64,000 nucleotides of DNA from Viscum album (lineage: Eukaryota; Streptophyta; Magnoliopsida; Santalales; Viscaceae). Both the position numbers and the translations under genes were made by a program. The stretch covers positions 1,187,438,357-1,187,502,356 of the forward strand of contig OY728152.1 in the NCBI GenBank assembly GCA_963277665.1, given 5' to 3'. How positions within the stretch are numbered: the stretch's first letter is position 1; each line of letters opens with the position of its first letter. The notes under the pieces were generated by a model. It was given only the letters and a program-made list of their open reading frames with translations, made no database searches and had not been told where the DNA came from. Positions 24,891 through 38,400 of the stretch are shown here, piece by piece.

Positions 24891-25039
24891 GAGAGATATG
24901 TTTCTATGGATGGATGAATGTGGGAAATTGTATAAGGATCTTAGTAGAAGTATAGTCTTCAGACCTAATCTTAGTCTACCGAGTAGTGGACAACAATATT
25001 AAATATATAGAGATGAATCAAATAAATTTCTGAGAAGTG

Positions 25040-25580
25040 TCCTCATGTTTAATGATATGGTTGTAGCTTATGTCCCCAAACAATTTATGGTCTGTATTAA
25101 AAATTACACAAATCATCACTTGGAGTAATATATAATATTTTTCACATTACATATATATGGTAATTATCACTCGGGATCAAATTGGGACAAATATACTAAT
25201 CACAAAATTTTGTTGTATATTTTCACTCAAAGTGGGTTGAATATGCACTGTATAAGTTTATTGGACTTGATTAAATATTATAAATTTTCAATACATTACC
25301 TCTTTTTGGAGGAGAATAAGGTTAAATATTATCTGAGTTGAAAGGATCATGATATATTTGTTATCACATGATTCATATATAGATCTAATATTTCTGGAGT
25401 TACAATGGATGGATCATGAAATAATAATTATGATGATAAATCATATCTTTCTCAATTGTTTTTTCTTCTATCAATCTATGTGAATATTAAAGAGTCAAAG
25501 AATAAAAATGTTGAGAAGTAAAAGATTGTGAAAATTATTCTTATATTGAACCTTTATTTTGAGGTAATAAAATGGTTCAA
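25040..25580 (+). pseudogene. Ty3 RNase H of left internal segment (broken)
   Basis: After the LINE nest the plus strand resumes Ty3 pol. The reading 'KNYTNHHLE' then 'IYGNYHSGSNWDKYTNHKIL' and 'LYIFTQSGLNM' matches 'KNY.THDLEL..V...LK.WRHYLYG..F...TDHKSLKYIFTQ..LN'. The catalytic Asp of 'TDHKSL' is changed to Asn. Then 'LDLIKYYKFSIHYL' matches 'LELI.DYD..I.YHPG'. The RT that should come before it is missing, either deleted or lost with the LINE insertion. Confidence 0.75.
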
Positions 25581-25639
25581 ACACCATGTATGTGTCCATT
25601 ACATAATATATTTCAAGAATGAGTTTATGGATGAAGTGA

Positions 25640-26480
25640 AAAGTTACTTATTATTTATTAATCGTAGAATTTTTAAGAAAACACCTTGTTCAAAAAATTA
25701 ATTACAGTGGGATGGAATGAATCAATATATTGATGTGTATATTTCATTATTCTAGGTATGTCAGCATGAAAATTATAATATATAGAAAGATAATAAGATT
25801 TTATTACCATTACGCATTCCATAATGGAGTTGGGAAAACATCACTATGAATTTTTTTTTCATACTCTCCAAAACCTCAAATAAAAATAATACTTTTAGGA
25901 ATGTATTAATTATCCTTGTTAAGTATGAAAACATAATTTCAAATAGATATGATTTCAATGTTGATTAAATTAATTGGATTCATATTAACAAATTATAAAT
26001 ATGTTATTGTGTACCACAATTAATATTAACTGATCGGGACCAGAAGTTTGCCTTACTATTTTGGGTAAATCTTCAGCACGATCTGGATATAGTTTTATGT
26101 TTCAGCACTGATTATCATCCTTCGATAGATAGTAAATCCAGTAAGAAAATTCATAATTTAGAATTCTTTTTGATATGTCTACATATTCATTGAAATGGTT
26201 TTTGGGATAAACACCTTCATTTGGTTGAATTTTCCTTCAATAATAACATTCAATCCAACATTCAGAGGGATAGTTATGATTCCACATATGGTAGGAAGTG
26301 AAAAATTCTGATGTGCTAGAATGTAGTTGAATAAAGATATATATTGAAGAATTTTATAGCTAATAAAATGTAATTTTAGGTTATATATATTCAACCACAC
26401 ATAAGAGTAGCTTCGATTTAACAAAAAAAATTATATTCTCAGTCATTAGAATGATATAGAGTGTAATGTTTGTAATATGG
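25640..26480 (+). pseudogene. Ty3 integrase of left internal segment (broken)
   Basis: Plus-strand reading near 25710: 'WDGMNQYIDVYISLF.VCQH', the end of the zinc-binding domain. Then 'LLPLRIP.WSWENITMNF', the start of the core ('LLQPLPIPEWKWE.ITMDF', catalytic Asp changed to Asn). Near 26030: 'LILTDRDQKFALLFWVNLQ', matching 'IVSDRDPRFTS.FW..LQ' with the second catalytic Asp kept, and 'FSTDYHPSIDSKS' for 'STA.HPQTDGQSE'. Then 'WDKHLHLVEFSFNN' for 'WD..LPL.EFAYNN'. Clear Ty3 integrase, with stops in every segment. Confidence 0.82.
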
Positions 26481-26539
26481 TATTTGTATAAATATGTCCC
26501 TCGAATAGGGTGATCAGATATTTGAATAATGTAAAATTA

Positions 26540-26932
26540 ATTCATAGATATATCAATAAATTTTAAATTATTGATCATATTAGGGTGGTATCATATCCAT
26601 TAGATCTTCCATTGAATGTATCACCAGTTCCTGATGTGTTCCATTCATCTATTATATTGAAGCACATTCCTGATAAATCCCATGTACTAAACTGAAAGAT
26701 CATACCCCTAAAAATGATAACTATTATGATTAATTACCAGTATAAATCATGGATCAGAGAGGTAATTTTATATGAAACAAGACCACTCACCTTGTAAAAT
26801 TGTTACGGTGAAACAACCAATTAGAGGGGAAGTTATGTGGGAAGATGAGGATGTAACAAGGAAGAAGAATCCTCATTTGATTGTATCAAGGTAATGAATT
26901 TTGGGTGAGATATTAATTTTAATGGGTTTGAA
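26540..26932 (+). pseudogene. Integrase tail and polypurine region, left segment
   Basis: Reading near 26580: 'VVSYPLDLPLNVSPVPDVFH' and 'ILKHIPDKSHVLN', matching '[29 protein letters not shown]'. A decayed chromodomain-like end follows to about 26890, and a purine-rich segment leads to the LTR start 'tgtaacac' at 26933. Confidence 0.75.
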
Positions 26933-29900
26933 TGTAACACTTTAATGATTTTTATGGAATATTTCCCATAAATAATTTTAGTTTATTAATTAATCTCATT
27001 GAATGAAATAGAGAGTTCAAACAAACCACAAAATACAATTAAAATATTTTTAAAAAAATTCTATTTGATTTCCTAGTAATTTGATATATTTTCAATAATA
27101 GGAAAAACAAAATTATGAAATATTTATGGTTATATATTTTTATAATTAATTTATTGGTAATCAATTTATTATAAATGAAAATTGAAAATATTTGAATAAA
27201 TGACAGATGTTTTTTCTAAACGCCAGATTTGATAAGAACAATGGATTTTTATAATTATAAATTAAATTAATCAAAATTGGTGAATATTTTTACTGAAATA
27301 TAAATATTGTTTACATGAAAAAAATATTTTTTAAAATTCCATAAATATTATTCTATAAATATGAGAAGAATAAACTCAATATTATACATAATATAGTATT
27401 TGTTTCAAAAAGAATTTATTATAAAATTTTACTTAATTGATTTAAAATTTATTTCATATCATTTTAAATATTTAATAATAAAAATTAATTAGAAATTTGT
27501 AATTATGATGTCCGAATTTAGTAAATTGTCGTCTTTATTATTGATCAATACATATTGTAATCGTTGTAAAATTTGTCACTTCAGTAAAAGGTAATTTTTT
27601 AATCATGATTAAAATTAAGTGAAAAGGAAATTACAATTGATCATTATTCTTTTCTAATGAAGGTAATTTGATTCATATTACCATAGGAAGAAAATATATT
27701 AGTCTAATTGACACATTACCATTGAAATTATTTATATATTATTTTAATCAATAAGAGATATAAAACATCACTCTCTTATTTTTAAATATCTTTTAGGTGT
27801 TATCCTGGGGACCAAAAATAGTTATGGATGAATCTTAATATGAACTAATTTCATAATTAAATTATATTTATTATTTTAATTTATTTATAATTATTAGGTA
27901 TTATATAAATAAATTATATTCTTACACAATGCTAAAACATAATTTATTCTGCAAGTGGGAAAATAAAATTAATGATTTTGAAAAAAAGAAATTGGATATA
28001 ACTTAATAAATATACAGAATTATAGAAATTTAATTGGTAAATTCGACATCTTTTTTTTATTTCAATGATTTTATTCTAATTAAAACATTATTATTTATGT
28101 ATTTTAAGTCAAATTAAATTTATACTGTCAAAATTGACAAAAATGATAACTTATTTACAAAATATTTTATTAAATTACATAAAAATCATAAAAAATTGAA
28201 ATAAGACATGGGGATAGGATATTGTCTAAAATGTCACACATGTAAATTTATGGGCATATTTAAACCTTATCAGTAAAAATTACAATAAATCACATTGATA
28301 ATGTGGTTACCATAGTTAATATTATAATTAGTAAACTAAGGGTTAATCAAAATGATGACGATTAAAATAACACAAAAATATGTATAAATTGTATTCCGTT
28401 ATGCAATTAAAACACTATTCATCCTTATCATCAAATACCATTCCAGTCCAATGAATTCTTTTTGAGAATATATTTATTATAATTTATTCTATTGAGGATT
28501 TCCAAAATTGATTATCACCTCATATATTAAACGGAACCTCCTCCCTCAAATTGTTACACCACATTAAACCTTCAAGGTAAATCAACCTTCACCAATTCCT
28601 CTTCTAAAAAAAACTCTCCACTTCTTAGTGAATTTTTTTCCCCAAAATTCCTACCCTAGATTTATTTATATAATATCTGATGGAGTTGTTTCAAAGGTAA
28701 GATAATCACCTTAACCATTCACTTTCATTTCATGTCATATTTATCCCCTCTAAATATATTATAATGGTCGTAAAATTATATTTTTTTATAATTAATATGA
28801 TAAAAAAATTATTATAAAAAAATTATTATATTATTTCCATTACATAAAAATAAAAGAGAAAGTATCACTCATGTGTACATACAAATTACCATCTATACAA
28901 AGAGACAAAATTCTTTTTTTATCAAAATATTTTTTGGATGGTTGTTATGATGAGTTAATTATTTTTATATGACAATTTTCAAACTATTATTATTATATAA
29001 TTATGATATAATTACAACCTTATTACAATACTATTCTTTGTAAAATGCCAACAACATTTATTCATAATTGGGGATTACCACATCCCCAATGCGATGTGAT
29101 TCATTTTGCATTTATATATTACATGTATGGTAATGAGGACGAATTTGGGGAATATATATAATTTATATGATATAATAATTATCCTTTAATGGTGAATAAA
29201 TATATACATTACATTCATTCCGTCTATAGAATATGGAAAACATTATTCATATATACATACAGTTTATCATTTTCGTGAATTGTGTAGTTTATTTTTCTAT
29301 AAAAAAATTCTATGGATGACTAAAAATATGATTATAATAAATTTATATTATATTTAAATAATTATTAAAATTAAAAATATGATTTTAAAATGATAAATAC
29401 ATAAGTACTCAAACTACTGAACTAATATACTCATGGTAAATGATATAGTTAACACCTATAAATGATGATTTTAATATATAAATATTGATAAATGGGGTGT
29501 TTAAATTTTATAAAGGGGTTATATATGATATAAAAAGTATGAAAATGACAATTATAAAGAATTATAATAAAATTAAAATTAATATACATGATTTATTTTT
29601 TTTAACACATGGATAACTGATTGTAGTAGATTTTCTGTTAAAATCAAATTGTTTATTGGGATTATTTATGATTAAGATATTGTGAAGAACTATTATGATC
29701 AAACTATCAAGATAATCATGAATTTTATTTTACTATTATCATTTTTTTAAATATATATGTTTTCATTTATCTTTTTTCACCTTATGTACTGAAGACACTA
29801 AAAACATGTTTTTAAGGAAAACAGGCATCATTTCACTATTAAGTAGAATAAAAATTTTAATTCATATACATGTTTCTTTTAAAACGTTTTAATTATAGTT

Positions 29901-30763
29901 TTTACTATTATCCTATTATTTTTAGTTAAATTTTTTACATTGGTTGTGCTAAGGTTAAATGTTTAAAAAACCTATTTCTTTTAATGGGTTCTGATATGAG
30001 GAATATTTTATGATATTGTGGGAAAAATATGCATGAGTTTCATTATGTGATGGATTGTACTTATATCTTCTTCCAATTAATATTGAAAATATTAGTATAT
30101 CATGAGACAAGAATGACTTAAATAAGGAGTTAACTCAGTTTAGTAATAAAATTTTCATTGTGATAGTTTTGGGAGTAAACATTGACTACTATGATGGTTT
30201 AGAGAGTGAAAACACTTCACTAGGATAGTCTCAGAAAATACCCTTGAATAGTAAGGAAAAAAAATTTTATACCTATATGTATGCCACAATTATATGTATT
30301 ATGTAAATGTTATGTTCCCATTCTTCAGGTTCTTTAACTCCATTATGATTCAGGTCTTATGAACTGCCAATCATTAAATGACGTCTTATAATTATAATCT
30401 TTGATCTGTAGGGTATGGTTTTCAAAAGTTAGTATCTTGTTATTGTACCCGTATTTTCATGTTATGATTATATCATCACTAACATCTCTCTTATTTAACT
30501 TTATTTGGTATCTAATCCAACCCTTTTATTTTTATTCCTTTTCATAGGTTATAGAGAATGTTATAAAGTAAGTTATGTCAAAGAATGGTGATAGTTATGA
30601 AGAAATAAGTTGGAGGTAATACAGATATTTTATAATTTTTTTTTATGTTTCCATGTTCCAAAAGATACTAGACCTAAATAATTATGGTGAGAATTGAAAT
30701 GTTTTGTAATAAATATTCATATATTCAGATGTAATGTCTATGTATGAATAATATGACTTATTA
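26933..30763 (+). repeat. LTR 2 of long-LTR family (shared middle LTR)
   Basis: Starts 'tgtaacactttaatg' directly after the integrase tail and ends before the primer-site-like 'tggaatctga' at 30768. About 3.8 kb. It carries a decayed TATA site near 28523, a good splice-donor-like 'caaag/gtaag' at 28697, the 195-bp array (28850-29310) and an acceptor-like 'ttttcatag' ending at 30547. No gene recognised inside. Confidence 0.65.
28850..29310 (+). repeat. Array of about 195-bp sub-repeats in LTR 2
   Basis: Three units near 28865, 29050 and 29240. The middle one keeps 'taccacatccccaatgcgat' followed by 'gtgattcattt', matching the core at 12323, 37600 and 44045. Confidence 0.5.
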
Positions 30764-30767
30764 TTAT

Positions 30768-30779
30768 TGGAATCTGATT
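30768..30779 (+). other. Primer binding site after LTR 2 (decayed)
   Basis: 'tggaatctgatt' at the position of the primer site, a degenerate form of the tRNA-iMet type site (TGGTATCAGAG). Confidence 0.4.
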
Positions 30780-32090
30780 ATACTTTAGTTCACCTATGGA
30801 AAATAGGATGTGAAAACATTAATAACAACCCCCAAGAAAAATATATGTTTTGGATAAAATACAAATGATTTGGTAATTATCATAAATGAACTAGAATTAA
30901 CCTAACATGTCATAGAAGAAGGTGTCATAATATAGACATCCTATAAAATATAATACGTTATTCTATGTTTTTACACCATAATTATTGTTTCTCATACTAT
31001 GGTTTTTGGTTGTTTTAATTGGATGGAACCTGAAGGAACAATGTCAACATTGAATGTGATAGATAATGTAATTATTTTCCTCTATTTTAAATGAATTTTT
31101 TGGGATATATAAAGAAAATAAATATTTTTTTCTTATCAATAATTTTAAAACCTATGAATCATGATGAGATTGCGTACGATAAAAACTGGGAGAAACATTA
31201 TTTTTAGTCATTCATAAGAAAGAATCCATCTTCTTTTAGTGGTTCAATTAATCTATAAGTCACTTAGAAATTGTCAGTAACATTTATATGAATTTTTCCA
31301 TTAATTAGTGTGCATAATATGAAATTTTTATTCATCATATTTAACATTTGGAAGGAAAATAATATTAGATGTAGACTCTACGAAAGAACATCATAGAATC
31401 ATAATAAATTAAATCTATTAAGTGAGATGAATTTAAAATATTATTTTTAAAAAATTATATTCCTCATATTCATTGTATGAAAATGGATAAATATTTACTT
31501 TTATTAAATAAAAAAGATGATTTATCAATTTTTATTTTAAAATAATCTCTAGAATTGCGAGGTATGCTTATGATACTTTCATCCAAACTGAAATTAAGGA
31601 TGATTGAATCTTTTCTAAAAAACCTCAGTCAATGAAGAGTGGTATACATAACGTACATTATTTTATATAAAAAATCATTTTATGTGTTATCAAAGTGAAT
31701 ATGAAGATTTTATTTACCCATTAATATCCGGGTTTGGGTAAGAAATTAAAAATACATTTGAAAGGAAATTCTAAATACCATAAAGTGATGAAGTTGTTCC
31801 TTTCATTATTGTCAAAATATGAAATGAACCATAAAGATAATGGTATTAAGGGAACTGGAAAATGTTCCAATTGAATAAAATATTGTAATTGGGGAATTTA
31901 TTGTGGATGTGATGGTAATAAGTTGTCTTATAATTATAAAATAGACAATTCTTAAAAAATGAAACACCCACACTCTAGTGTTTTAAATTTAAGGACTATG
32001 GGAATTAAACTATGATTTTGATCGATGTGATGAACCCAATAATAAAAAATGAAATCGAAAATCACAAGTGATCATTATTTTTTATGAGGG
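30780..32090 (+). pseudogene. gag region of right internal segment (broken)
   Basis: Stretch between primer site and protease, colinear with 14481-15830. Stops are so dense that no gag core or zinc knuckle could be placed. The call rests on position and on similarity to the left segment. Confidence 0.4.
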
Positions 32091-32400
32091 TTATGATAAT
32101 GGATGGGTTTGTGGTATACTTATTGTCTACTCTAGAACTATTAATTTCTTGTTTGATTCTAGATAAACCCACTCTTCCATATTTAAAGACTATTCTAAGG
32201 GTATCACCGTACAACCGAAAAATGTAAATTTTGAGTTAACTGTAAAAACACCTAATGCTATGTTTATCAAATCCCATGAATATGATTATTCTCTATTTTA
32301 TGTTTATAGTAATGTATTTCCTATAAATCCTATCATTATTCCTCTAGTTGAATTCAATGTTATTTTGTGAATGGATTGGATTTTTTTTAAATAAACCCCA
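32090..32400 (+). pseudogene. Ty3 protease of right internal segment (broken)
   Basis: Reading 'GTLIVYSRTINFLFDSR' then 'THSSIF' matches the protease active site 'LFDSGSTHSFI', with the Asp-Ser kept and the Gly changed. Downstream 'PIIIPLVEFNVIL' then 'MDWIFF' matches 'L...F.VILGMDWL'. A stop falls directly after the active site. Confidence 0.75.
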
Positions 32401-32699
32401 CATCAATTTCTATGTAATAAGCATTTAATTTAATATTACAAACCATCCTATTATATATTATCACATTTATGTAAAAACATAACATGTAATTCAATGTTCA
32501 TCCATTGTTTGTGTCATGATTCCTGCTCAAAAGTGGTGTTTTTATCTGATTTTTGGAGTTAAACTCATCGTTGAAGATATGCCTATTATGATTTATTTTA
32601 TTAAGAATTATCAAAGGGTTTTCATAGACTTCAAAAAAATATTGATGTAGTTTTTTTGATATAATTTTGGCGTCATGGTACACCTATTTCAATGACTCT

Positions 32700-33450
32700 A
32701 TATAATATGGCCACAATTGAGTTGTAAAACATGAAGAAGAAAATCCATAATAATCTTGACAAGTGGATTCTTTATCCATTTCCATAACCTTGGCGAAATA
32801 TTTTTTTAATAAGAAAGAGGGATCAATGAGACATAGTATTTATTATTTATATATTAACAAAATCACTATCATGAACAAGTATCATCTAGACCATATTTAT
32901 AACGTTATGATCAAATGTATAGTGTTCAATACATATAAAAGATTGATAATTATTTTTAATATCATCAATTGCGGGTCAAAAAATAGTATATACCCAATAT
33001 AGAGTTTCATTCAATGTATGGTCACTTTAAATTTATAGTGATTCCCATTTTTCATAATAATTACCCCACAATCATCCTGGATTTAATGAAAAAAACATTA
33101 GATATCATCTTGATCAGTTTGTAGAAAAGTTTATAAATGATATTCTTATTTATTCCGAGGGAAAGGAATATTATGAATATCATTTGGTAATTTTCATGAG
33201 ATCTTATGTATGGAGAATCATTATGATAAATTTTCAAAGTGTACATTTTTTATAGATAAAGTATCATTATTTTTCCATATAATATCAATTTAGGGTATAT
33301 CAGTAGACCATTGAAAGACAGAAATTATTGAACATTGGACCAGAATAACTAATATGACATATATCTATAGTATTAATAGTTTATAAAGATATTATCAGTT
33401 CTTAGTAGAGAACTAATCACAACTATTGAATATCCCACCAATCAGACATT
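32700..33450 (+). pseudogene. Ty3 reverse transcriptase of right segment (broken)
   Basis: The frame 32763-33002 reads 'KKEGSMRHSIYYLYINKITI' then 'MNKYHLDHIYN', matching 'KKDGSMR.CIDYR.LNK.TIKN+YPLPRID'. Farther on, near 33110-33220, shifted frames contain 'RKV' then 'YSYLFRGKGIL', decayed from the block after the catalytic motif ('DDILVYSK...EH'). The YxDD catalytic box itself is not intact. Confidence 0.75.
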
Positions 33451-33460
33451 GAAGAGTTAA

Positions 33461-33960
33461 ATGTTCATTTTGAGGGATAATTGTGGGGAATGTTTTATGG
33501 AACTGAAGAGAATTCTAATCAGGGCACAGGTTCTTATAAAACCTTATAATGGAGAAATGTTTTTAATATTTATAGATGTATCAAAGAAATTATTGGGATG
33601 TTTCCCCATATATAATTATTTGGTTATATTTTATGCCTCATGAAAATGGATTGTCCATGAGAAAAATTACACAACTCATGATTTGAAGTTAGAAGCGATT
33701 TTTTTTAATTAAAGATGTATAGAAATTATCTGTAATGAGAAAGGTGTAACATAAAAACATAGTGAAAAATATTAATGTTTATTTCCACTCAAAAAGAGTA
33801 AAATACACACCGTTGACGATGGTTATAGATGATTAAGAATTATAAATACTCAAAACATTACAACTCTGATATAGACAATAATGTGGAAGATGCCCTATGT
33901 CAAAGTAATCATCGTATATTGTCTATAATGAGGATGGTAAAAGATATTTTATTTCAGGAC
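33461..33960 (+). pseudogene. Ty3 RNase H of right segment (broken)
   Basis: The 60-codon frame at 33461-33643 reads 'NCGECFMELKRILIRAQVLI' then 'KPYNGEMFLIFIDVSKKLLG', a clear match to 'C..SF.ELK..L..APVL..P...G.F..Y.DAS..GLG', with the catalytic Asp kept. After a stop, 'KNYTTHDLKLEAIFF' follows near 33665 ('KNYPTHDLEL.AVVF'). Confidence 0.8.
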
Positions 33961-34199
33961 TTCTAAAGGATGGATCATGAACTATTGATATAAGTGGATA
34001 AATACTATCTTTCATAAATGTTTTTATATCCATCTTTGTATGTTAATATTAATGAGGCATAAAATGGATATATTGATTTATAAAAGAATATATAAAATGA
34101 TACTGAGTTCATAATTGATTATGATGCAATAATATGGTTCGTGAACCATATATGTGTTCCTTCTGTATTATATTTCATGATGGTGTTGAAGGATTAAGT

Positions 34200-34960
34200 G
34201 AATAGTTTTTTATTCGAAAATCATCCTATATGATTGAATATGTCATGATATTTGAAAGATTGTTAATGGAGGGATAGAATGAATTGATATATTATATATT
34301 ATTCCTTATGGTTCATGATATGTTTCCATATAAAGGTTGTGATATATAAAGACAAAGGTATATTAAAACCGTTACTCATTCCATAATGGTAATATGAAAA
34401 TATCTTACTGGATTTTTAAATTGGACTCACGAAAATCTCTAATGGGAATAATACTATATGGGTTGTATTTTAACACCTTACAAAGATATAACACTTAAAT
34501 TATGATGGATAGTTTTTTATTATTGATTAAATGAATTGTTTATATACTAAAGAAGTGGTAAAATTTTACGGTCTCCAACTATTTCTTTTTTCTGAAAGGG
34601 ATCATAGGTTTACCTTTGTGTTTTGTAGAATTCTTCAGTAGGCACTAGATACAATGTTATGTTTCAGCACTGCTTGTCATCATATGATATATAGTAAATC
34701 TAATAGGAATATTTAATCTCTATAAGACGTATTGAGATATTTATCTAAGTATTTAAATTGTGGTTGGGATCAACACCTTTCATTGGTTGAATTTACTTAT
34801 AATACTATCTTTCACGCCAACATTCACATGGATCCTTATGAATCTGTCTTAGGTAGGAAGTGTAGAACTACTAAATGAATGAATATATTTGGAGAAATAA
34901 ATATATCAGGAATGACTTTGGCTATGTAAAAAAGAAAAATAGGGTATATCCATTCAAAAC
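34200..34960 (+). pseudogene. Ty3 integrase of right segment (broken)
   Basis: Position and pieces match the left segment: the text near 34360-34400 ('ctcattccataatgg', left copy 25812-25828), the 'FSTDYHP'-type block near 34660 ('gtttcagcactgcttgtcat' against 'gtttcagcactgattatcat' at 26100), and the 'LVEF' block near 34780 ('ttggttgaattt' against 26221). The two integrases therefore come from the same family. Strongly decayed. Confidence 0.7.
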
Positions 34961-35051
34961 CAAAAAAGAGTAGCTCATATTCAAAAAATATTATGTTGTC
35001 CATCAACTTAAACATCTATATTTTGAAGTTATTGGTTAGGTATTCCAATAA

Positions 35052-35494
35052 ATGTCTCCATGGAAGAGGTTGAATATATTTAAAAATAATTACATGTTAA
35101 TCCATAGGTATATTAGTCATTTTAAAATTATTGAACATATATACATGGTATCATTTTTCACGGTACTTCCACCGAATGTCTCTAAATTCGTATTTTTGTT
35201 CCATATATCACCCATAAGGAAGTACATGCCTGATAAATTTATTGTACTAAACTCAGATGTCCAACCACTATGAAATGATCTTTATTGTGTAGATTAACCA
35301 TTATAAATTTTGGATCATAGAGATAATATTCTATGAAACCAGATATATCACCATGTCAAGGTTTTGTTTTCAAGCCCCCAATTAGAGAATGATATTTGGG
35401 AACCAAATGATGTGGTGAGATAGAAGAATCCTAATTTTTTTCTATCATAGTGATGAATTTCTGGGGGAAAATTTATTTTTTTAGGGATCAAATT
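35052..35494 (+). pseudogene. Integrase tail and polypurine region, right segment
   Basis: The 73-codon frame 35052-35273 reads 'HFKIIEHIYMVSFFTVLPPN' then 'PIRKYMPDKFIVLNSDVQPL', matching 'F.ILE.IG.VAY.LALPP.L' and 'LRKYIPDPSHVL'. Remains of the chromodomain-like end and a purine-rich tract lead to the LTR at 35495. The 80-codon minus frame 35348-35590 is a shadow. Confidence 0.72.
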
Positions 35495-38400
35495 TGATAC
35501 CCTACTAATTTTTAAGAAATATTTCTCTATAGGTAATTGTATTTGTTTGATATCATCTATTTCATACAACATAATGTTTAAAAGAACCATGATATTAAAT
35601 TAAAATAAAATATTATTAAATGAAATTTATTAACCACTAGTTTGATTGATATTTGTTATTATTAAAAAACTTGTTTTTATATACATATAAAATTAATTCA
35701 TGGTTAATCAACATATTACTAATGAAAATAAAAAAATTGATTGGAAAATAAATATTTTTTTCAAATGTATTTTTATGTTCACAATATTTATTTATATTTA
35801 TAAATATAATAAATTCCTATTGATAAATGGTGTAAATGTAATTTTAAACTTATTTTCTAGATAAAAAATTTTAATCATACACAAATTATTTTTCTAATCC
35901 TAGGATAAGATAAAATCCAATTTTAGGATTAGGAATTTATATTTTAATAAAATAGATTTTATCACATTTTATGTACTTATTTTAAAATATATTTTCACCA
36001 TTTATAGGAAATTAATTAAAGAAAATTAACTCAATATTTATAAATAATAGTTTCAAATTTAGTAAATTTTTCCCTTTAATTTTTTCTATATAAAAACTAA
36101 ATGTGGTTCAATTTATCACCTCGATAGAGGGTAAATCGGGTTAATTTTGATTATAAATAATTGATAAAGAAGTAGTTTTTAATCATATTTATTATTGGAT
36201 AAATGAAACTTTTTTCTAATCACCTTGGGACCAAAATATATTCATTAAATTGATATGTTTCTATGAAAATAGTTTATATATTCTTTAATATAAATAAAGT
36301 AGAAAAATTACACACTCTTATTTTTAAATATAAATTATGTTTTGACCTTGGGAAACAAAATATGTATAGATTAATATTAATATTAATTATTTCATAATAA
36401 AATATTTTCAAATATGATAATTTATATCTATTTTGTAGGTATTATATAATTACCATGAATGCTTACGCAACACTAAAATAGAATTTATTCAATTAATGGG
36501 AAAATGAAATAAATGATTTGGAAATATTAAATTTTATATAAATTTATTAATTTATAGTGTTAAATGAATTTTATTAGTGAACATGAAATATTTTTTTTCA
36601 TATTATATTCTAATTCAATAATTGTGTTTATATATCTTAATTGGAAATAAATAAATAGTTTCAGAATTGAAAATAATGATAATTAATTAAAATGTTATTT
36701 TAATAAATTATAAAAAAATCTTGAAATTAGAAAATGTGGAAATGATATGGTATTAAATTTTATAACCTGTAAATTTTGGTCGAGTTATCAACTTATACAT
36801 AAAAACATACTACTTAAATAATGAAAAATTAATGACTGTAAATAAAATTTCAATTGGATTACTATTAGTTAATAAAAATGATAAAAAACCATATTACCCC
36901 AATAAAATATAAATTATTTTTATTGATGGTATTAAAAAATAATTCATCTTTATCTTATTATATTATTCTATATGGACAAATTTTTCTTCATAATGAATTT
37001 ATTGTAATTTTTTAATTTTTAGAATTCCAAAAGTGTCAATCACCAAAATAATAAAAGCGAACCTCATCATTATTATCATGACAACATATTTATCCATATA
37101 TATCAGAAAAACTCTAATAATTAATCTTATAAACTTCTTTATACACATCCTAGTTACTTTGTTCATCCCAAAAGGCACTCCCTAGAGCTCTTTATAGGAG
37201 ATCTTGATGATTCGTTTCGAAGAAGAGGTATTCCCCATAATCTATCACCTTTTTTTGTACACTTCTTTAACTAAAATAAATTTTTTGTACTAGTCATTAA
37301 ATAATAAATTAAATGTCCTTAATATGATGGAATTTTATTTTAATTGTGTAAATTCCATTATATACCCTTTTCCCCTTAAAATTGAATTGAAATTATCAGA
37401 CGTGCATATGCATATCTTACTGTCTATGTAGAGAAATAAAATTCATTTTTCATCACTATAATATATTGATGTTTTATAATTGTTTTAATTAATATAGATT
37501 ATATTATGACATAATAATTTCTATTTAATTATAATATCATCTCTAACCTCTTACCTTCTAATCCTTTTGGAAATGACAACATCAATCATACTTATGTGTG
37601 GACTACCACCTCCATAAAGAGATGTGATTCATTTTTCATTTATATATTACTTGTATGGTATGGTGGAGGAATTTCGTGATTATATATAATATATAAGATA
37701 TAATAATTACCCTATATTTTTATTTAATATTTACCTCTTTTTAATTCCAATTTTGAAAAATTTAAGACAGTACTCATATGTATGTGTGGCCTTCCATCTC
37801 CATGATTAGTGTAATTTATTTTTATATATCTAACTATTATGGATAATAAATAAATAAATATATAAAAAATATATATGATATTTAAATCATATAAACATTC
37901 ATTATATGAGTTGGTCAATATTAATTTATAAGTATAGTAACTACTGAATAGAAATAGTCATGGTAAACAATAAAATTAACACCCAGAAATGATTATTTTA
38001 TTATTGAATTATTGATAATAAGGGGTATTGAAATTATATAAAGCGATCATATATGATATTATAATTATTAACATGAATATTTAATAAATTTATACTGAAA
38101 TAAAATTAACTATACCAGAGGTTAGATATCTCTTGAAGAAAGGGGAACTCATGTTAATCTGTTTTCTATTACAATCTCATTGTTGACTGAGATTGTTTAT
38201 AATTTAGTTATGATAAAAAAGATTTATGATTACCATATCAATTTAATACTAAATGTTATTCTCATATTTTTATCCCTTTAAAATATATTTTTTTCTTTTA
38301 TTTTTATTCACCTTATTAAATCAAGATGCTGAAAACATTTTTTTATGAAAAAATTTACTTAATTTCTCTAATTCATCAAAAAAAACATCATCCATGTCAT

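Larger units (their letters stand above)
16480..25030 (-). mobile_element. LINE A, plant L1 type, split by LINE B
   Basis: Minus-strand L1-type LINE inserted in the Ty3 internal region, replacing or following the RT position. Visible parts in order: RT start (about 24890-24630), RT core with 'GDPL' and 'NNDILLL' (about 24310-24160), the block after RT (24070-23560) with 'VKRGYLPF' and 'VNSVVTSMF', the segment with 'WIVSKQSNLNNW' (23500-23400), and RNase H N-terminal part (22640-22440). The remaining RNase H C-terminus, with 'REANNVVDSLSKK', lies at 16700-16580, beyond LINE B. EN and ORF1 are absent, so it was 5' truncated on insertion, as is usual for LINEs. Many stops. The nested reading is inference. 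Confidence 0.6.
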
